Assembly: GCF_008245045.1 (NCBI RefSeq)
Contig: NZ_CP043428.1
Location: 124,001 to 188,000 of the forward strand
DNA length: 64,000 nucleotides
Direction of reading: 5' to 3'
DNA from: Campylobacter volucris
GTDB lineage: Bacteria > Campylobacterota > Campylobacteria > Campylobacterales > Campylobacteraceae
The stretch's first letter is position 1; each line of letters begins with the position of its first letter. The position numbers and the translations under genes are program-made. Shown piece after piece: positions 38,493-46,860 of this stretch. The notes below the pieces were generated by a model. The model saw only the letters and a list, made by a program, of their open reading frames with translations. It did no database searches and was not told the origin of the DNA.

Positions 38493-38882
38493 GTGAAATT
38501 TTTAGAAGAAAAACCTGAATTAAATATCACTCCTTTGGTGGATATTATGCTTGTTTTGCTTGCTATACTTATGGTTACTGCGCCAAGTATGACTTATGAG
38601 GAAAAAGTTCAACTTCCTCAAGGTTCTCAAAAAAATTCTAGTGCTCCAAATTTAAAAAGTTTAATTATCACCATAAATGCTAAAAAAGAAATTTTTGTCG
38701 GTAAAAATAAATTTGATTTTTTGAGTTTTGCTGATAATATGAATGCTTTAAAAGTTCAGTATAACACTAATGAAACAGTATTTATAAGAGCAGATAAGAA
38801 TTTAAAATATGATGATGTTATGAGTGTTTTAAGAACTATGAAACATATAGGTTTTCATAAAGTTGCACTACAAACTGAGTAA
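38493..38882 (+). CDS. tolR: TolR/ExbD-family protein
   Basis: A 129-residue protein with an N-terminal anchor containing the essential aspartate in the N-I-T-P-L-V-D-I-M-L-V-L-L segment near residue 11-23, followed by a periplasmic domain (40-129). It is the peptidoglycan-binding partner of TolQ. The start is GTG 38493, one base after the tolQ stop. Confidence 0.88.
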   Translation: MKFLEEKPELNITPLVDIMLVLLAILMVTAPSMTYEEKVQLPQGSQKNSSAPNLKSLIITINAKKEIFVGKNKFDFLSFADNMNALKVQYNTNETVFIRADKNLKYDDVMSVLRTMKHIGFHKVALQTE

Positions 38883-38885
38883 AAT

Positions 38886-39662
38886 ATGCAAGAGCATTCT
38901 GAATACACTGCTAGATCTTTAATTTATGCTATTTTGATTTATTTTAGTGTTATTTTTTTGGTATTTTTTAAAGTAGTACAATACAAACCACAAGCTTTAG
39001 AATATACTGATGATCCAAATAGTTTTATCAATATAGAATTAGGAGATAATGTTAATACAAATCCCTTATCAACGCCACAAGAAGCACAAAAAGAATCTTT
39101 ACAAGATCTTTTTGAAAAAAATATAGTTCAAAAATATACTACTAATAAAAATGTTAAAACTCAAGATGTAGAACAACAAGCAAGTAAATTTAATGAATTA
39201 TTTGGAGATTTAGAAGATTATCAAGAAGAAAAAACAACTAAAGTTCAATCTTCAATGCCTTCTAAGCAACCTATATTTTCTCAAAGAGAGCAAATTTCAG
39301 ATTTTTCTAAACAACTTAATGAAAGCTTGCAAACTAATCAAGAATTAGGTCAATCTTTAATAGAACAAAAAGTTGGAATTTATGATCAGTTTTTAGGAGC
39401 TGTTAGAAAATATCTTGAAGAAAGATGGAGGGTGTATAATCCAAGTGGGAATTTAAGCATAGATGTTGAATTTATTATCGATAATAATGGATATTTTCAT
39501 TTAGTTAATTCCTCTAAATCATTTAGCGAAAATTTTGACACAAAAGCACAAGAATTTTTAAAAAATTTAGAAGGAAAATACATAACTTTACCTCCAAATG
39601 GTAAAATACGACAAATTAAAATGAAACTTAGTGATGTAATTGAATTTAATACGGAGAAATAA
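38886..39662 (+). CDS. tolA: TolA/TonB-like periplasmic linker protein
   Basis: A 258-residue protein with an N-terminal membrane anchor (residues 10-27), a polar, Gln/Lys/Glu-rich middle (50-160) and a TonB/TolA-like C-terminal domain (165-255) with Y-L-E-E-R-W-R-V-Y-N-P-S-G-N-L. It probably spans the periplasm to contact Pal or TolB. It lacks the long Ala-rich helix of enterobacterial TolA, so the functional role is from position between tolR and tolB. It overlaps tolB by one base. Confidence 0.8.
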   Translation: MQEHSEYTARSLIYAILIYFSVIFLVFFKVVQYKPQALEYTDDPNSFINIELGDNVNTNPLSTPQEAQKESLQDLFEKNIVQKYTTNKNVKTQDVEQQASKFNELFGDLEDYQEEKTTKVQSSMPSKQPIFSQREQISDFSKQLNESLQTNQELGQSLIEQKVGIYDQFLGAVRKYLEERWRVYNPSGNLSIDVEFIIDNNGYFHLVNSSKSFSENFDTKAQEFLKNLEGKYITLPPNGKIRQIKMKLSDVIEFNTEK

Positions 39663-40861
39663 TGAAAAAGATATTAGTTTTTTTATTTTTTTGCAGCATT
39701 TTATTTGGAGAAGATGCAACCATATCTGTTATAAATAAAGGTATGCAATTACCAAAAATTTATATTAAAGATCAGTCTAATTTAACAGATTTAGATCTTA
39801 AAAAAAGTTTTTACAATATGCTTGTAAATGATATTAAGGTGAGTGCAAATTTTGAATTAGTCGAAGAAGAAGCTAAGGGAGATTATGTATTTTCCTACAC
39901 TTTAAATAAAAATGGAAAGCTTTTAGATATTGATGTTGAAGTTTTAGCTGGAAAAGAAAGTAAAGCAAGATTTTATGAGCAAATTTTATCAATAGAAGAA
40001 TATCCATTCTTAGCACATAAGAGTATTACTCAAATGAATAAAAAATTAGGTTTTTCTCCTGTTGATTGGATGGATCATAAAATTTTAATAGCAAGAACTC
40101 AAGGTAGCAAACAAAGCGATATTTTACTTGCAGATTATACATTGACTTATCAAAAGGTTTTGATCTCTAAAGGCTTAAATTTATTTCCTAAATGGGCAAA
40201 TAAAGAGCAAGATGCATTTTATTTTACTGCATATGATGATGAAATTCCAACTTTGTATAAATATAATATGAAAAATAAAAGCACTACAAAAATCATAGCA
40301 AGTAAAGGTATGATGGTGGCTTCTGATGTAAGCGATGATGGTAAAAAACTTCTTCTTACTATGGCTCCAAAAGATCAACCCGATGTATATTTATATGACA
40401 CAAATACAAAAAATTATCAGCAAATTACAAATTATTCTGGCATAGATGTGAATGGAAATTTTGTTGATGGAGATCAAAAAATAGTATTTGTATCTGATCG
40501 TTTGGGCTATCCAAATATCTTTATGCAAGATTTAGGGACAAATATTACAGAGCAAGTTGTATTTCATGGGAAAAATAATTCTTCAGTTTCTACTTATAAA
40601 AATTATATAGTTTATTCTAGTAGAGAAGTAAATCAAAGTGGAGTTTTTAATCTTTATTTAATGTCAACTCAAAGTGATTACATACGCCAACTCACAGCAA
40701 ATGGAAAAAATTTATTTCCTAGATTTTCAAGTGATGGTGAAAGTATAGTTTTTATAAAGTATTTGGGTTCTCAAAGTGCTTTAGGTGTGATAAGAATTAA
40801 AGCTAATAAAGCTTTTCATTATGGATTAAAAGTTGGCAAAATTCAATCAATTGATTGGTAA
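39662..40861 (+). CDS. tolB: Tol-Pal system protein TolB
   Basis: A 399-residue periplasmic beta-propeller protein. The signal peptide covers residues 1-16 and is followed by an N-terminal alpha/beta domain. From about residue 170, repeated propeller blades are seen, for example G-K-K-L-L-L-T-M, G-D-Q-K-I-V-F-V-S-D-R, and F-S-S-D-G-E-S-I-V-F. It binds Pal and transfers force from TolA. Its start overlaps tolA, and a promoter for pal follows. Confidence 0.93.
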   Translation: MKKILVFLFFCSILFGEDATISVINKGMQLPKIYIKDQSNLTDLDLKKSFYNMLVNDIKVSANFELVEEEAKGDYVFSYTLNKNGKLLDIDVEVLAGKESKARFYEQILSIEEYPFLAHKSITQMNKKLGFSPVDWMDHKILIARTQGSKQSDILLADYTLTYQKVLISKGLNLFPKWANKEQDAFYFTAYDDEIPTLYKYNMKNKSTTKIIASKGMMVASDVSDDGKKLLLTMAPKDQPDVYLYDTNTKNYQQITNYSGIDVNGNFVDGDQKIVFVSDRLGYPNIFMQDLGTNITEQVVFHGKNNSSVSTYKNYIVYSSREVNQSGVFNLYLMSTQSDYIRQLTANGKNLFPRFSSDGESIVFIKYLGSQSALGVIRIKANKAFHYGLKVGKIQSIDW

Positions 40862-40886
40862 AATATCAAAATAATATTTTTTTTGT

Positions 40887-40892
40887 TATAAT
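40887..40892 (+). promoter_or_regulatory. -10 box of pal
   Basis: TATAAT preceded by a run of T and G (TTTTTTTTGT), the typical Campylobacter extended -10, 32 bases before the pal ATG. It allows pal to be made separately from tolQRAB. Confidence 0.6.
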
Positions 40893-40923
40893 TAGCAAGA
40901 TTTTTATTAAATAAGGAGAGGTA

Positions 40924-41409
40924 ATGAAAAAAATCATTTTTGCTTCAATCACTGCTTTTGCTGTAATTGTAAGTGGATGTGCTACAAAAAATACAACTGT
41001 AAGCAGTTCTAGTAGTGTAGATGGTTCTAAGGGAAGCGGCGGATCGGATAGATTTGAAAATTTAGAGTCTTTAAATTCTGTTTCTAGTGTTTATTTTGAT
41101 TTTGACAAATTTAATGTTAGAAGTGATATGCAAAAAGTTGTAGCAAATAATGCTAAAATTTTTAATGGTGAGGCTGCAAATTCTGCTATCGTTGTTGAAG
41201 GAAACTGCGATGAGTGGGGTACTGATGAGTATAATCAAGCTCTTGGATTAAAAAGAGCAAAAGCTGTAAAAGAATCTTTAGTAGCTCAAGGTGTTAATGC
41301 TGATAGAATTAGTGTTAAAAGCTACGGAGAAACTAATCCTGTATGCACTGAAAGAACAAAAGCTTGCGATGCTCAAAATCGTCGTGCTGAATTTAAAATA
41401 GCAAAATAA
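40924..41409 (+). CDS. pal: peptidoglycan-associated lipoprotein Pal (Omp18)
   Basis: A 161-residue outer-membrane lipoprotein with lipobox V-S-G-C (Cys19). A Ser/Gly-rich linker leads to the OmpA-like domain (residues 55-160), with V-Y-F-D-F-D-K near 57, V-V-E-G-N-C-D-E-W-G-T near 91-101 and N-R-R-A-E-F near 152-157. It anchors the outer membrane to peptidoglycan and is a known immunodominant antigen of Campylobacter (Omp18). AGGAGAG precedes the ATG. Confidence 0.96.
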   Translation: MKKIIFASITAFAVIVSGCATKNTTVSSSSSVDGSKGSGGSDRFENLESLNSVSSVYFDFDKFNVRSDMQKVVANNAKIFNGEAANSAIVVEGNCDEWGTDEYNQALGLKRAKAVKESLVAQGVNADRISVKSYGETNPVCTERTKACDAQNRRAEFKIAK

Positions 41410-41424
41410 TTTTTTAATCAAAAT

Positions 41425-42423
41425 ATGAAATTTAAATTATTTTCAGTAGCTCTTTTAGGAGCTACTTTTTTACATGCTGAAATTTCAGCTTTTGATGCAG
41501 GAAAAGTAGATAGCAAAACACCTTATGGCTTAACTCAAAATGAAAAACTTCAATATGAAAACCAAGAACGCTTAAGAGCATTAAATGAGTATTATACAAA
41601 TTTAACCAACAAACTTAACACAGCAGTGGAAAATATAGAAGGCTTGCAAAGTGTTACCGAAGGCTTAAATGCTCAGTATTCTAAAGCAAATACTAGATTG
41701 CTTTCTTTAGAAGAAAGTCATCAAAATTTAGATTCTAATGTCACTCAAGAGATACAAAATTTAAGAGCTTATATAGAAGAAAGCAGAAAAATTCAAGAAA
41801 AAAATTATCAAGAAATTCAAAAAATTTTAAGCGAAATGACTGCAGTGGTAAATAAAATCAATGCAGATTATGTTTCTCAAAGTGATATGAATCAAAGTAT
41901 AATGTTTTTTCAGTCTGAAATTTCAAAAGTCCAACAAGACAATAAAACATCTTTAAAACCATTGATTATCAATGATAACAACAAAACTCAGATAAATCAA
42001 GAATTAAACACTACTGATGATAATGCAACCCAAGAAGTAGTTAAAATCAAAGATGATAGTTGGAAAAAATTACAATCAAATGAAATTTTAAAGAAAGCAA
42101 TTGATGAAGTAAATAAAAATCAATTTGATGATGCAAAAGAAAAATTTGAACACTTAATAAGCATCCATTATAAACCTGCTAGATCTACTTTTTGGTTAGG
42201 TGAAATTCAATACAAACAGCAAGATTATGCAGGTGCATTAGGGTTTTATAAAAAGAGTTCAGCTATAAGCACTAAAGGTGATTATGTACCAAAATTGCTT
42301 TATCATACGGCAATTAGTTTGGATAAAGTTGGAGATACAAAATCAGCAAATAAATTTTACAAAGCTTTAAAAACAGCTTATCCAGATAGTCCTGAAGCAA
42401 AAGCTTCGCCAGATAGAAAATAA
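41425..42423 (+). CDS. cpoB: CpoB/YbgF-like TPR periplasmic protein
   Basis: A 332-residue exported protein with a signal peptide (1-18), a coiled-coil region (about 50-150) with L-Q-S-V-T-E-G-L-N and heptad-like leucines, and a C-terminal tetratricopeptide region (215-325) including S-T-F-W-L-G-E-I-Q-Y-K-Q-Q-D-Y-A-G-A-L and Y-P-D-S-P-E-A. CpoB coordinates outer-membrane constriction with peptidoglycan synthesis in E. coli. It follows pal, as in most Tol-Pal operons. Confidence 0.88.
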   Translation: MKFKLFSVALLGATFLHAEISAFDAGKVDSKTPYGLTQNEKLQYENQERLRALNEYYTNLTNKLNTAVENIEGLQSVTEGLNAQYSKANTRLLSLEESHQNLDSNVTQEIQNLRAYIEESRKIQEKNYQEIQKILSEMTAVVNKINADYVSQSDMNQSIMFFQSEISKVQQDNKTSLKPLIINDNNKTQINQELNTTDDNATQEVVKIKDDSWKKLQSNEILKKAIDEVNKNQFDDAKEKFEHLISIHYKPARSTFWLGEIQYKQQDYAGALGFYKKSSAISTKGDYVPKLLYHTAISLDKVGDTKSANKFYKALKTAYPDSPEAKASPDRK

Positions 42424-42437
42424 ACAAAGGAGTAAAA

Positions 42438-43025
42438 ATGGCGATAGAAAAAAATAGTGTAGTTTCTATGTTTTATGAGTTAAAAGATGCAAATACAAAT
42501 GAGATTTTAGAGTCAAATATTCATGCAGAGCCTATATCTTTTATTTTAGGTAAAGGTCAAATTTTAGAAGGTCTTGAAGAAGAAATTCAAAAATTAGATG
42601 CTCCTTGTAATAAAGACATTGTTGTTAAAAAAGAACAAGCTTTAGGTGAATATGATGCAAATGCTTTACAAACTTTACCAAAAGAACAATTTGCAGGAAT
42701 TGATTTGCAAGTTGGTATGGAGCTTTTTGGAGAAGGTGAAGATGGTGCAACCGTAAGAGTGATAGTAAGAGAAATTACTGATAATGAAGTAACTATTGAT
42801 TATAACCATGCTTACGCAGGTAAAGATTTGTTATTTTCTTTAAATATAGTTGATGTAAGACCTGCTACTGAAGATGAAATTTTAACAGGTATTGTTGCAG
42901 GTAGTAGAAGTTGTGGATGTGCTAGTGGAGGACATCATGATCATCACCATGGCGGCGGTGGATGCTGCGGTGGTGGCCATGGCCATGGTGGCGGCGGTGG
43001 ATGTTGTGGGGGACATCATCACTAA
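42438..43025 (+). CDS. slyD: FKBP-type peptidyl-prolyl isomerase SlyD with metal-binding tail
   Basis: A 195-residue protein. Residues 1-145 are the SlyD FKBP domain with inserted flap (G-K-G-Q-I-L-E-G-L-E, Y-N-H-A-Y-A-G-K-D-L-L-F). From residue 159 to the end the tail is almost only Gly, His and Cys: 10 His and 6 Cys in 37 residues, with two C-C pairs and a final H-H-H. SlyD delivers nickel to hydrogenase or urease in other bacteria. The tail coding DNA is strikingly GC-rich for this genome. It overlaps fabD by one base. Confidence 0.95.
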   Translation: MAIEKNSVVSMFYELKDANTNEILESNIHAEPISFILGKGQILEGLEEEIQKLDAPCNKDIVVKKEQALGEYDANALQTLPKEQFAGIDLQVGMELFGEGEDGATVRVIVREITDNEVTIDYNHAYAGKDLLFSLNIVDVRPATEDEILTGIVAGSRSCGCASGGHHDHHHGGGGCCGGGHGHGGGGGCCGGHHH

Positions 43026-43945
43026 TGAATAGCGCATTTATATTTCCTGGTCAAGGCTCTCAAAGCTTTGGCATGGGGCTTAGTTTTTATGAAAATTCTA
43101 AAAAAGCTAAAGAATTATTAGATAATGCTAGTGATTTTTGTAAAATTGATTTTAAAAATTTACTTTTTAAAGAAAATGATGATTTAAACAAAAGCGAATT
43201 TACTCAAATGGCTATAGTTTTAAATTCTTTAATGGCATATGAGGCTTTAAATGAAAATATTTCATTAAGGACTAATTATGCTTTAGGGCATTCTTTGGGT
43301 GAATTTAGTGCTTTAGCAGTGCAAGGTGCATTTGATTTTTTAGAAGTGATTTCTTTGGTTAATAAACGCGGAATTTTTATGCAAGAAGATTGTTCTAAAA
43401 TAGAAGCTGGTATGATGGTGGTTTTAGGCTTAAAAGATGAAGTAGTAGAAGAAATTTGTTATAAAGCTCAGCAAAATGGTAAGAAAATATACGCAGCTAA
43501 TTATAATTGCCAAGGGCAAATTGTAGTTGCAGGATTAAAGCCTGATTTGATTTTAGCTGAGGCAGAATTTAAAGAAGCTGGAGCTAAACGAGCTATGCTT
43601 TTAAATATGAGTGTAGCAAGCCATTGCCCGCTTTTAAAAGAAGCTTCATTAAAATTAACACAAGAATTAAAAAGTATTTTAAAATCTGATTTTAATCAAG
43701 TTGTTTCCAATGTAAATGCAACAATTTATACTAACAAAGATCAAGCTTTGCAATTATTAAGCGATCAACTGATTAAACCTGTGCTTTACAAACAAAGCAT
43801 ACAAAACATAGATGAAAAGATTGATTTTTATATAGAATTTGGTGCTAGTGTTTTAAAAGGATTAAATAAAAAAATTAGCCAAAAAGAAACATATGCTTTA
43901 AGTAAAATGCAAGATATAGACGAAGTATTAAAGGTTTTGAAATGA
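43025..43945 (+). CDS. fabD: malonyl-CoA:ACP transacylase FabD
   Basis: A 306-residue fatty acid synthesis enzyme. The start is ATG 43025; a 21-codon upstream extension is the slyD tail read in another frame. The F-P-G-Q-G-S-Q motif is at residues 7-13, and the active-site serine is S90 in G-H-S-L-G-E-F. The second half has the H-C-P catalytic His near residue 198. It overlaps mtnN by four bases. Confidence 0.97.
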   Translation: MNSAFIFPGQGSQSFGMGLSFYENSKKAKELLDNASDFCKIDFKNLLFKENDDLNKSEFTQMAIVLNSLMAYEALNENISLRTNYALGHSLGEFSALAVQGAFDFLEVISLVNKRGIFMQEDCSKIEAGMMVVLGLKDEVVEEICYKAQQNGKKIYAANYNCQGQIVVAGLKPDLILAEAEFKEAGAKRAMLLNMSVASHCPLLKEASLKLTQELKSILKSDFNQVVSNVNATIYTNKDQALQLLSDQLIKPVLYKQSIQNIDEKIDFYIEFGASVLKGLNKKISQKETYALSKMQDIDEVLKVLK

Positions 43946-44628
43946 AAATTGCAATTTTAGGCGCTATGCCAGAAGAGATTACCCCTTTATTGGAAACTTT
44001 AAAAGATTATGAAACTATAAATTATGCTAATAATACTTATTATTTAGCAAAGTATAAAAATCATGACTTGGTTATTGCTTATTCTAAGATAGGTAAAGTA
44101 AATTCCACTCTTAGTGCTAGTATAATGATAGAAAAATTTAAAGCAGAAATCTTGCTTTTTACTGGTGTTGCAGGTGCGTTTAATCCAAATTTAGACATAG
44201 GTGATTTAATCTATGCTACAAAGTTAGCTCAATATGATTTAGATATAACTGCTTTTGGACATCCATTGGGTTATGTTCCTGGTAATGAAATTTTTATAAA
44301 AACAGATGAGAAATTAAATAATCTAGCTTTAGAAGTTGCAAAAGAATTAAATATTAAAATTCAATCAGGCATTATAGCCACTGGAGATGAATTTATTTGC
44401 GATGAAAACAAAAAAGCAAAAATAAGAGAGATTTTTAATGCTGATGCTTGTGAAATGGAAGGAGCTAGTGTAGCCTTAGTTTGTGATGCTTTAAAAATTC
44501 CTTGTCTTATATTAAGATCAATGAGCGATAAAGCTGGTGAAAAGGCTGAATTCGATTTTGATGAATTTGTAGAAAAATCAGCAAGAATTTCAGCTAATTT
44601 TGTATTAAAAATGTGCGATAAATTATGA
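43942..44628 (+). CDS. mtnN: 5'-methylthioadenosine / S-adenosylhomocysteine / aminofutalosine nucleosidase
   Basis: A 228-residue nucleoside hydrolase. It has the start G-A-M-P-E-E-I near residue 7-13, with the catalytic Glu. The purine pocket includes A-T-G-D-E-F-I near 150 and the ribose motif M-E-G-A-S-V-A near 172. D in R-S-M-S-D-K is the catalytic acid. In Campylobacter this enzyme also hydrolyses 6-amino-6-deoxyfutalosine in menaquinone synthesis and so serves two pathways. It overlaps both neighbours by four bases. Confidence 0.95.
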   Translation: MKIAILGAMPEEITPLLETLKDYETINYANNTYYLAKYKNHDLVIAYSKIGKVNSTLSASIMIEKFKAEILLFTGVAGAFNPNLDIGDLIYATKLAQYDLDITAFGHPLGYVPGNEIFIKTDEKLNNLALEVAKELNIKIQSGIIATGDEFICDENKKAKIREIFNADACEMEGASVALVCDALKIPCLILRSMSDKAGEKAEFDFDEFVEKSARISANFVLKMCDKL

Positions 44629-45377
44629 TAAATCTTAGCAAAAGACTCATTAGAGAAGTAGCTAAGGCTAATGCTAAATTTTCTCTTATAGAAGATAAAG
44701 ATAAAGTTTTATTAGGGCTTAGTGGGGGTAAAGATTCTTTAGCTTTAGCCCATCTTTTATCGCGTATGCAAAAACATGCTCCTTTTAAATTTGAACTTAA
44801 AGCTGTAACTTTAAGCTATGGTATGGGGGAAGATTATACTAAGTTGCATAATCACTGCAAAGAATATGGCATAGATCATGAAGTGATTGATTCTAATATA
44901 TATGAAATTTCTGGTGATACTATAAGAAAAAATTCTAGCTTTTGTAGTTATTTTTCTAGGATGCGAAGAGGTGCTTTATATACTTATGCGTTAGAAAATG
45001 GATACAATAAACTTGCTATAGCCCATCATTTAGATGATGCAGTGGAAAGTTTTTTTATGAATTTTATTTACAATGGATCTTTAAGAAGCCTAGCTCCAAA
45101 ATACAAAAGCAAAAGAGGTATAGAGGTGATTAGACCTTTGATATTTGTAAGAGAAAGACAGCTTAGAGAAAATGCTATAAATAATGAGCTAGAAGTTATA
45201 GGTAATGAGTTTTGTCCTGGTATGAAACTTAGTGAAAAAAATGTTAAATTTCCACACGCTAGAGAAGAAGCAAAACAGCTTTTAGCAAATTTAGAAAAAG
45301 AAAACCCAAAATTATTTACTAGTTTAAAGACTGCATTTAGTAATATACATTTAAATAGTTTTTTTATAAATGAGTAA
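44625..45377 (+). CDS. TtcA-like PP-loop ATPase, one Fe-S cysteine missing
   Basis: A 250-residue tRNA-thiolation-type adenylating enzyme. The PP-loop is S-G-G-K-D-S at 33-38. TtcA uses C-x-x-C and one downstream Cys to bind its iron-sulfur cluster. Here the segment reads F-C-S-Y-F-S-R-M-R-R-G, so Cys107 is kept but the second position is Phe110; Cys197 (E-F-C-P-G) is the likely third. The R-M-R-R-G and H-H-L-D-D-A motifs are intact. It may bind a different cluster or work differently, so the function as tRNA C32 thiolase is uncertain. Confidence 0.8.
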   Translation: MINLSKRLIREVAKANAKFSLIEDKDKVLLGLSGGKDSLALAHLLSRMQKHAPFKFELKAVTLSYGMGEDYTKLHNHCKEYGIDHEVIDSNIYEISGDTIRKNSSFCSYFSRMRRGALYTYALENGYNKLAIAHHLDDAVESFFMNFIYNGSLRSLAPKYKSKRGIEVIRPLIFVRERQLRENAINNELEVIGNEFCPGMKLSEKNVKFPHAREEAKQLLANLEKENPKLFTSLKTAFSNIHLNSFFINE

Positions 45378-45882
45378 GCTTTTAGTTGTAGTAGATTATC
45401 AAAATGATTTTATAGATGGTAGTTTGGGTTTTGCTCAAGCTGCTAAAATCAAAGACAATATACTCTTTCTTTTGCAAAATCACCGAGGTGATATAGTTTT
45501 TACTTTCGATACACACGAAAAAGATTATTTAGACACTCAAGAAGGTAAAAATATCCCTGTTTATCATTGTTTAAAAGACACAAATGGCTGGAATATGCCA
45601 AAAGAATTTGATATATATTTAAAACATGCCAAACACATTTTTTATAAAAATACTTTTGGAAGTTTAGAATTTGCAAATTTTTTAAGAGCTAATTTTTATG
45701 AAAGTATTGAATTTTGCGGCTTGGTTTCGCATATTTGCGTTTTTAGCAATATTATTTTAGCTCAAAGTGCGAGTTGTAATTCTGAAATTTTATTACATCA
45801 AAAAGCTTGTGCAGGTTTTGATGAAAAATTAGAGCAAAGTGCTTTTGAAATCTTAAGATCTTATGGTGTGAAGATTGTATAA
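45370..45882 (+). CDS. cysteine hydrolase, nicotinamidase-like
   Basis: A 170-residue member of the isochorismatase-like superfamily. The catalytic triad is D9 (V-V-V-D-Y-Q-N-D-F), K93 (F-Y-K-N-T-F-G-S) and C123 (S-H-I-C-V). The metal site has D47 and H49 in T-F-D-T-H and H66, as in PncA, which favours nicotinamidase. Nicotinamidase converts nicotinamide to nicotinate for NAD salvage. The usual T-D-Y-C-V motif reads S-H-I-C-V here. It overlaps the previous gene by eight bases and recO by one. Confidence 0.82.
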   Translation: MSKLLVVVDYQNDFIDGSLGFAQAAKIKDNILFLLQNHRGDIVFTFDTHEKDYLDTQEGKNIPVYHCLKDTNGWNMPKEFDIYLKHAKHIFYKNTFGSLEFANFLRANFYESIEFCGLVSHICVFSNIILAQSASCNSEILLHQKACAGFDEKLEQSAFEILRSYGVKIV

Positions 45883-46496
45883 TGCAAGGATATATTTTAC
45901 ACACTCAAAGTGTAAAAGATGAAGATTTAATTGTAAATATATTAAGCCCCAAACAAGTGGTTAAATCCTATCGTTTTTATGGAATGAGACATTCAAATAT
46001 TTTAAATGGCTATAAGATAGATTTTGAATTAGAAGAAAGCTCAAGATTTTTGCCTAGATTAAAAGATGTTTTACATATTGGTTTTTCTTGGATTTTAGAT
46101 AGAGAAAAAATGTTTTTTTGGCAAGAATTTATTAGACTTTTTTATTGGCACTTAAAAGATGTAGAAAATTTAGACTCTTTTTATTTTGAGCTTTTGGATG
46201 AGTGCGCTAAACGCTTTGAAAAGCAAGATTGTAAAAGAGTAATAGTAGATGCGTATTTGAAAATTTTAAATTATGAAGGTCGTTTACATAAAGAATTTGT
46301 CTGTTTTGCTTGTGATGAACAGATAATGCAAGATGTAGTTTTAATTAGAGCTTTTTTGCCAGCTCATAGTAAGTGTGTATTTGGTTATGAATTTAATCCT
46401 AGACATTTATGCCATTTTTATGAAAAACAAAATTCATCGCATATGTGCGATGAAGAAATTGATAAATTATATAAGATTATCAAAGAGGGGTTTTAA
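45882..46496 (+). CDS. recO: recombination mediator RecO
   Basis: A 204-residue RecO-like protein: an N-terminal OB-fold (residues 1-75, with G-Y-I-L-H-T-Q-S-V-K-D-E-D) and a helical C-terminal part. A vestigial zinc site includes C-F-A-C near residue 141-144 and further Cys/His downstream. It loads RecA on SSB-coated DNA. It is short and divergent, as is usual in Campylobacter. Its 3' end overlaps the convergent minus-strand gene by 17 bases. Confidence 0.85.
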   Translation: MQGYILHTQSVKDEDLIVNILSPKQVVKSYRFYGMRHSNILNGYKIDFELEESSRFLPRLKDVLHIGFSWILDREKMFFWQEFIRLFYWHLKDVENLDSFYFELLDECAKRFEKQDCKRVIVDAYLKILNYEGRLHKEFVCFACDEQIMQDVVLIRAFLPAHSKCVFGYEFNPRHLCHFYEKQNSSHMCDEEIDKLYKIIKEGF

Positions 46497-46800
46497 GAGT
46501 AATATCATACATTGTAATCGCCTCTTGTCTTAATCTTGCGATAATATCAACATTATTAGCGCAAGCATCTTTGAAAATATCTTCCTTGCTATTTTCTATA
46601 CTTTTTAGCAACTTGCTAAGTTGATGTTGTGAATCTTGGATACAAGAACTAATGCATTTTGGCTTTTGTTCTTGTAAAATTTGTTCAAAATTTAAAGTTT
46701 GATTGTTGAGTTTTGAAGCATGTGCTGCAAGGTTGTTTGCACTTGTTCTAATCCCTTCTACTGCTTTACAAATTCCTTTTGAACTAATATGAGCTCCCAT
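46480..46800 (-). CDS. small helical protein of unknown function, Cj0122-like
   Basis: A 106-residue soluble protein, predicted mostly helical, with Cys at residues 11, 49, 53 and 81. It begins M-G-A-H-I-S-S-K-G-I-C-K-A-V-E-G-I-R-T-S-A-N-N-L. A TATAAT -10 (46830-46835, minus strand) and AAGGAAGG precede it, so it has its own promoter. I do not recognise a family. The size and all-helical pattern could suit a flagellar chaperone or basal-body protein, but there is no direct evidence. Confidence 0.7.
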   Translation of the reverse strand: MGAHISSKGICKAVEGIRTSANNLAAHASKLNNQTLNFEQILQEQKPKCISSCIQDSQHQLSKLLKSIENSKEDIFKDACANNVDIIARLRQEAITMYDITLKTPL

Positions 46801-46835
46801 TAACCTTCCTTGTTTTATGGTATCTCTTCATTATA

Positions 46836-46857
46836 TTGCTTGTCATTAAACAAGCAA
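46836..46857 (-). terminator. hairpin downstream of dusB
   Basis: TTGCTTGT (46836-46843) pairs with ACAAGCAA (46850-46857) around a six-base loop, directly after the dusB stop on the minus strand. There is no U tract after the stem, so termination may be partial; the -10 box of the next gene lies just past it. Confidence 0.5.
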
Positions 46858-46860
46858 AAA

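Noticed and set aside
42962-43024. 21-codon N-terminal extension of FabD rich in Trp and Arg
   Set aside because: It is the slyD His/Gly/Cys-coding tail read in another frame; FabD homology begins at ATG 43025.
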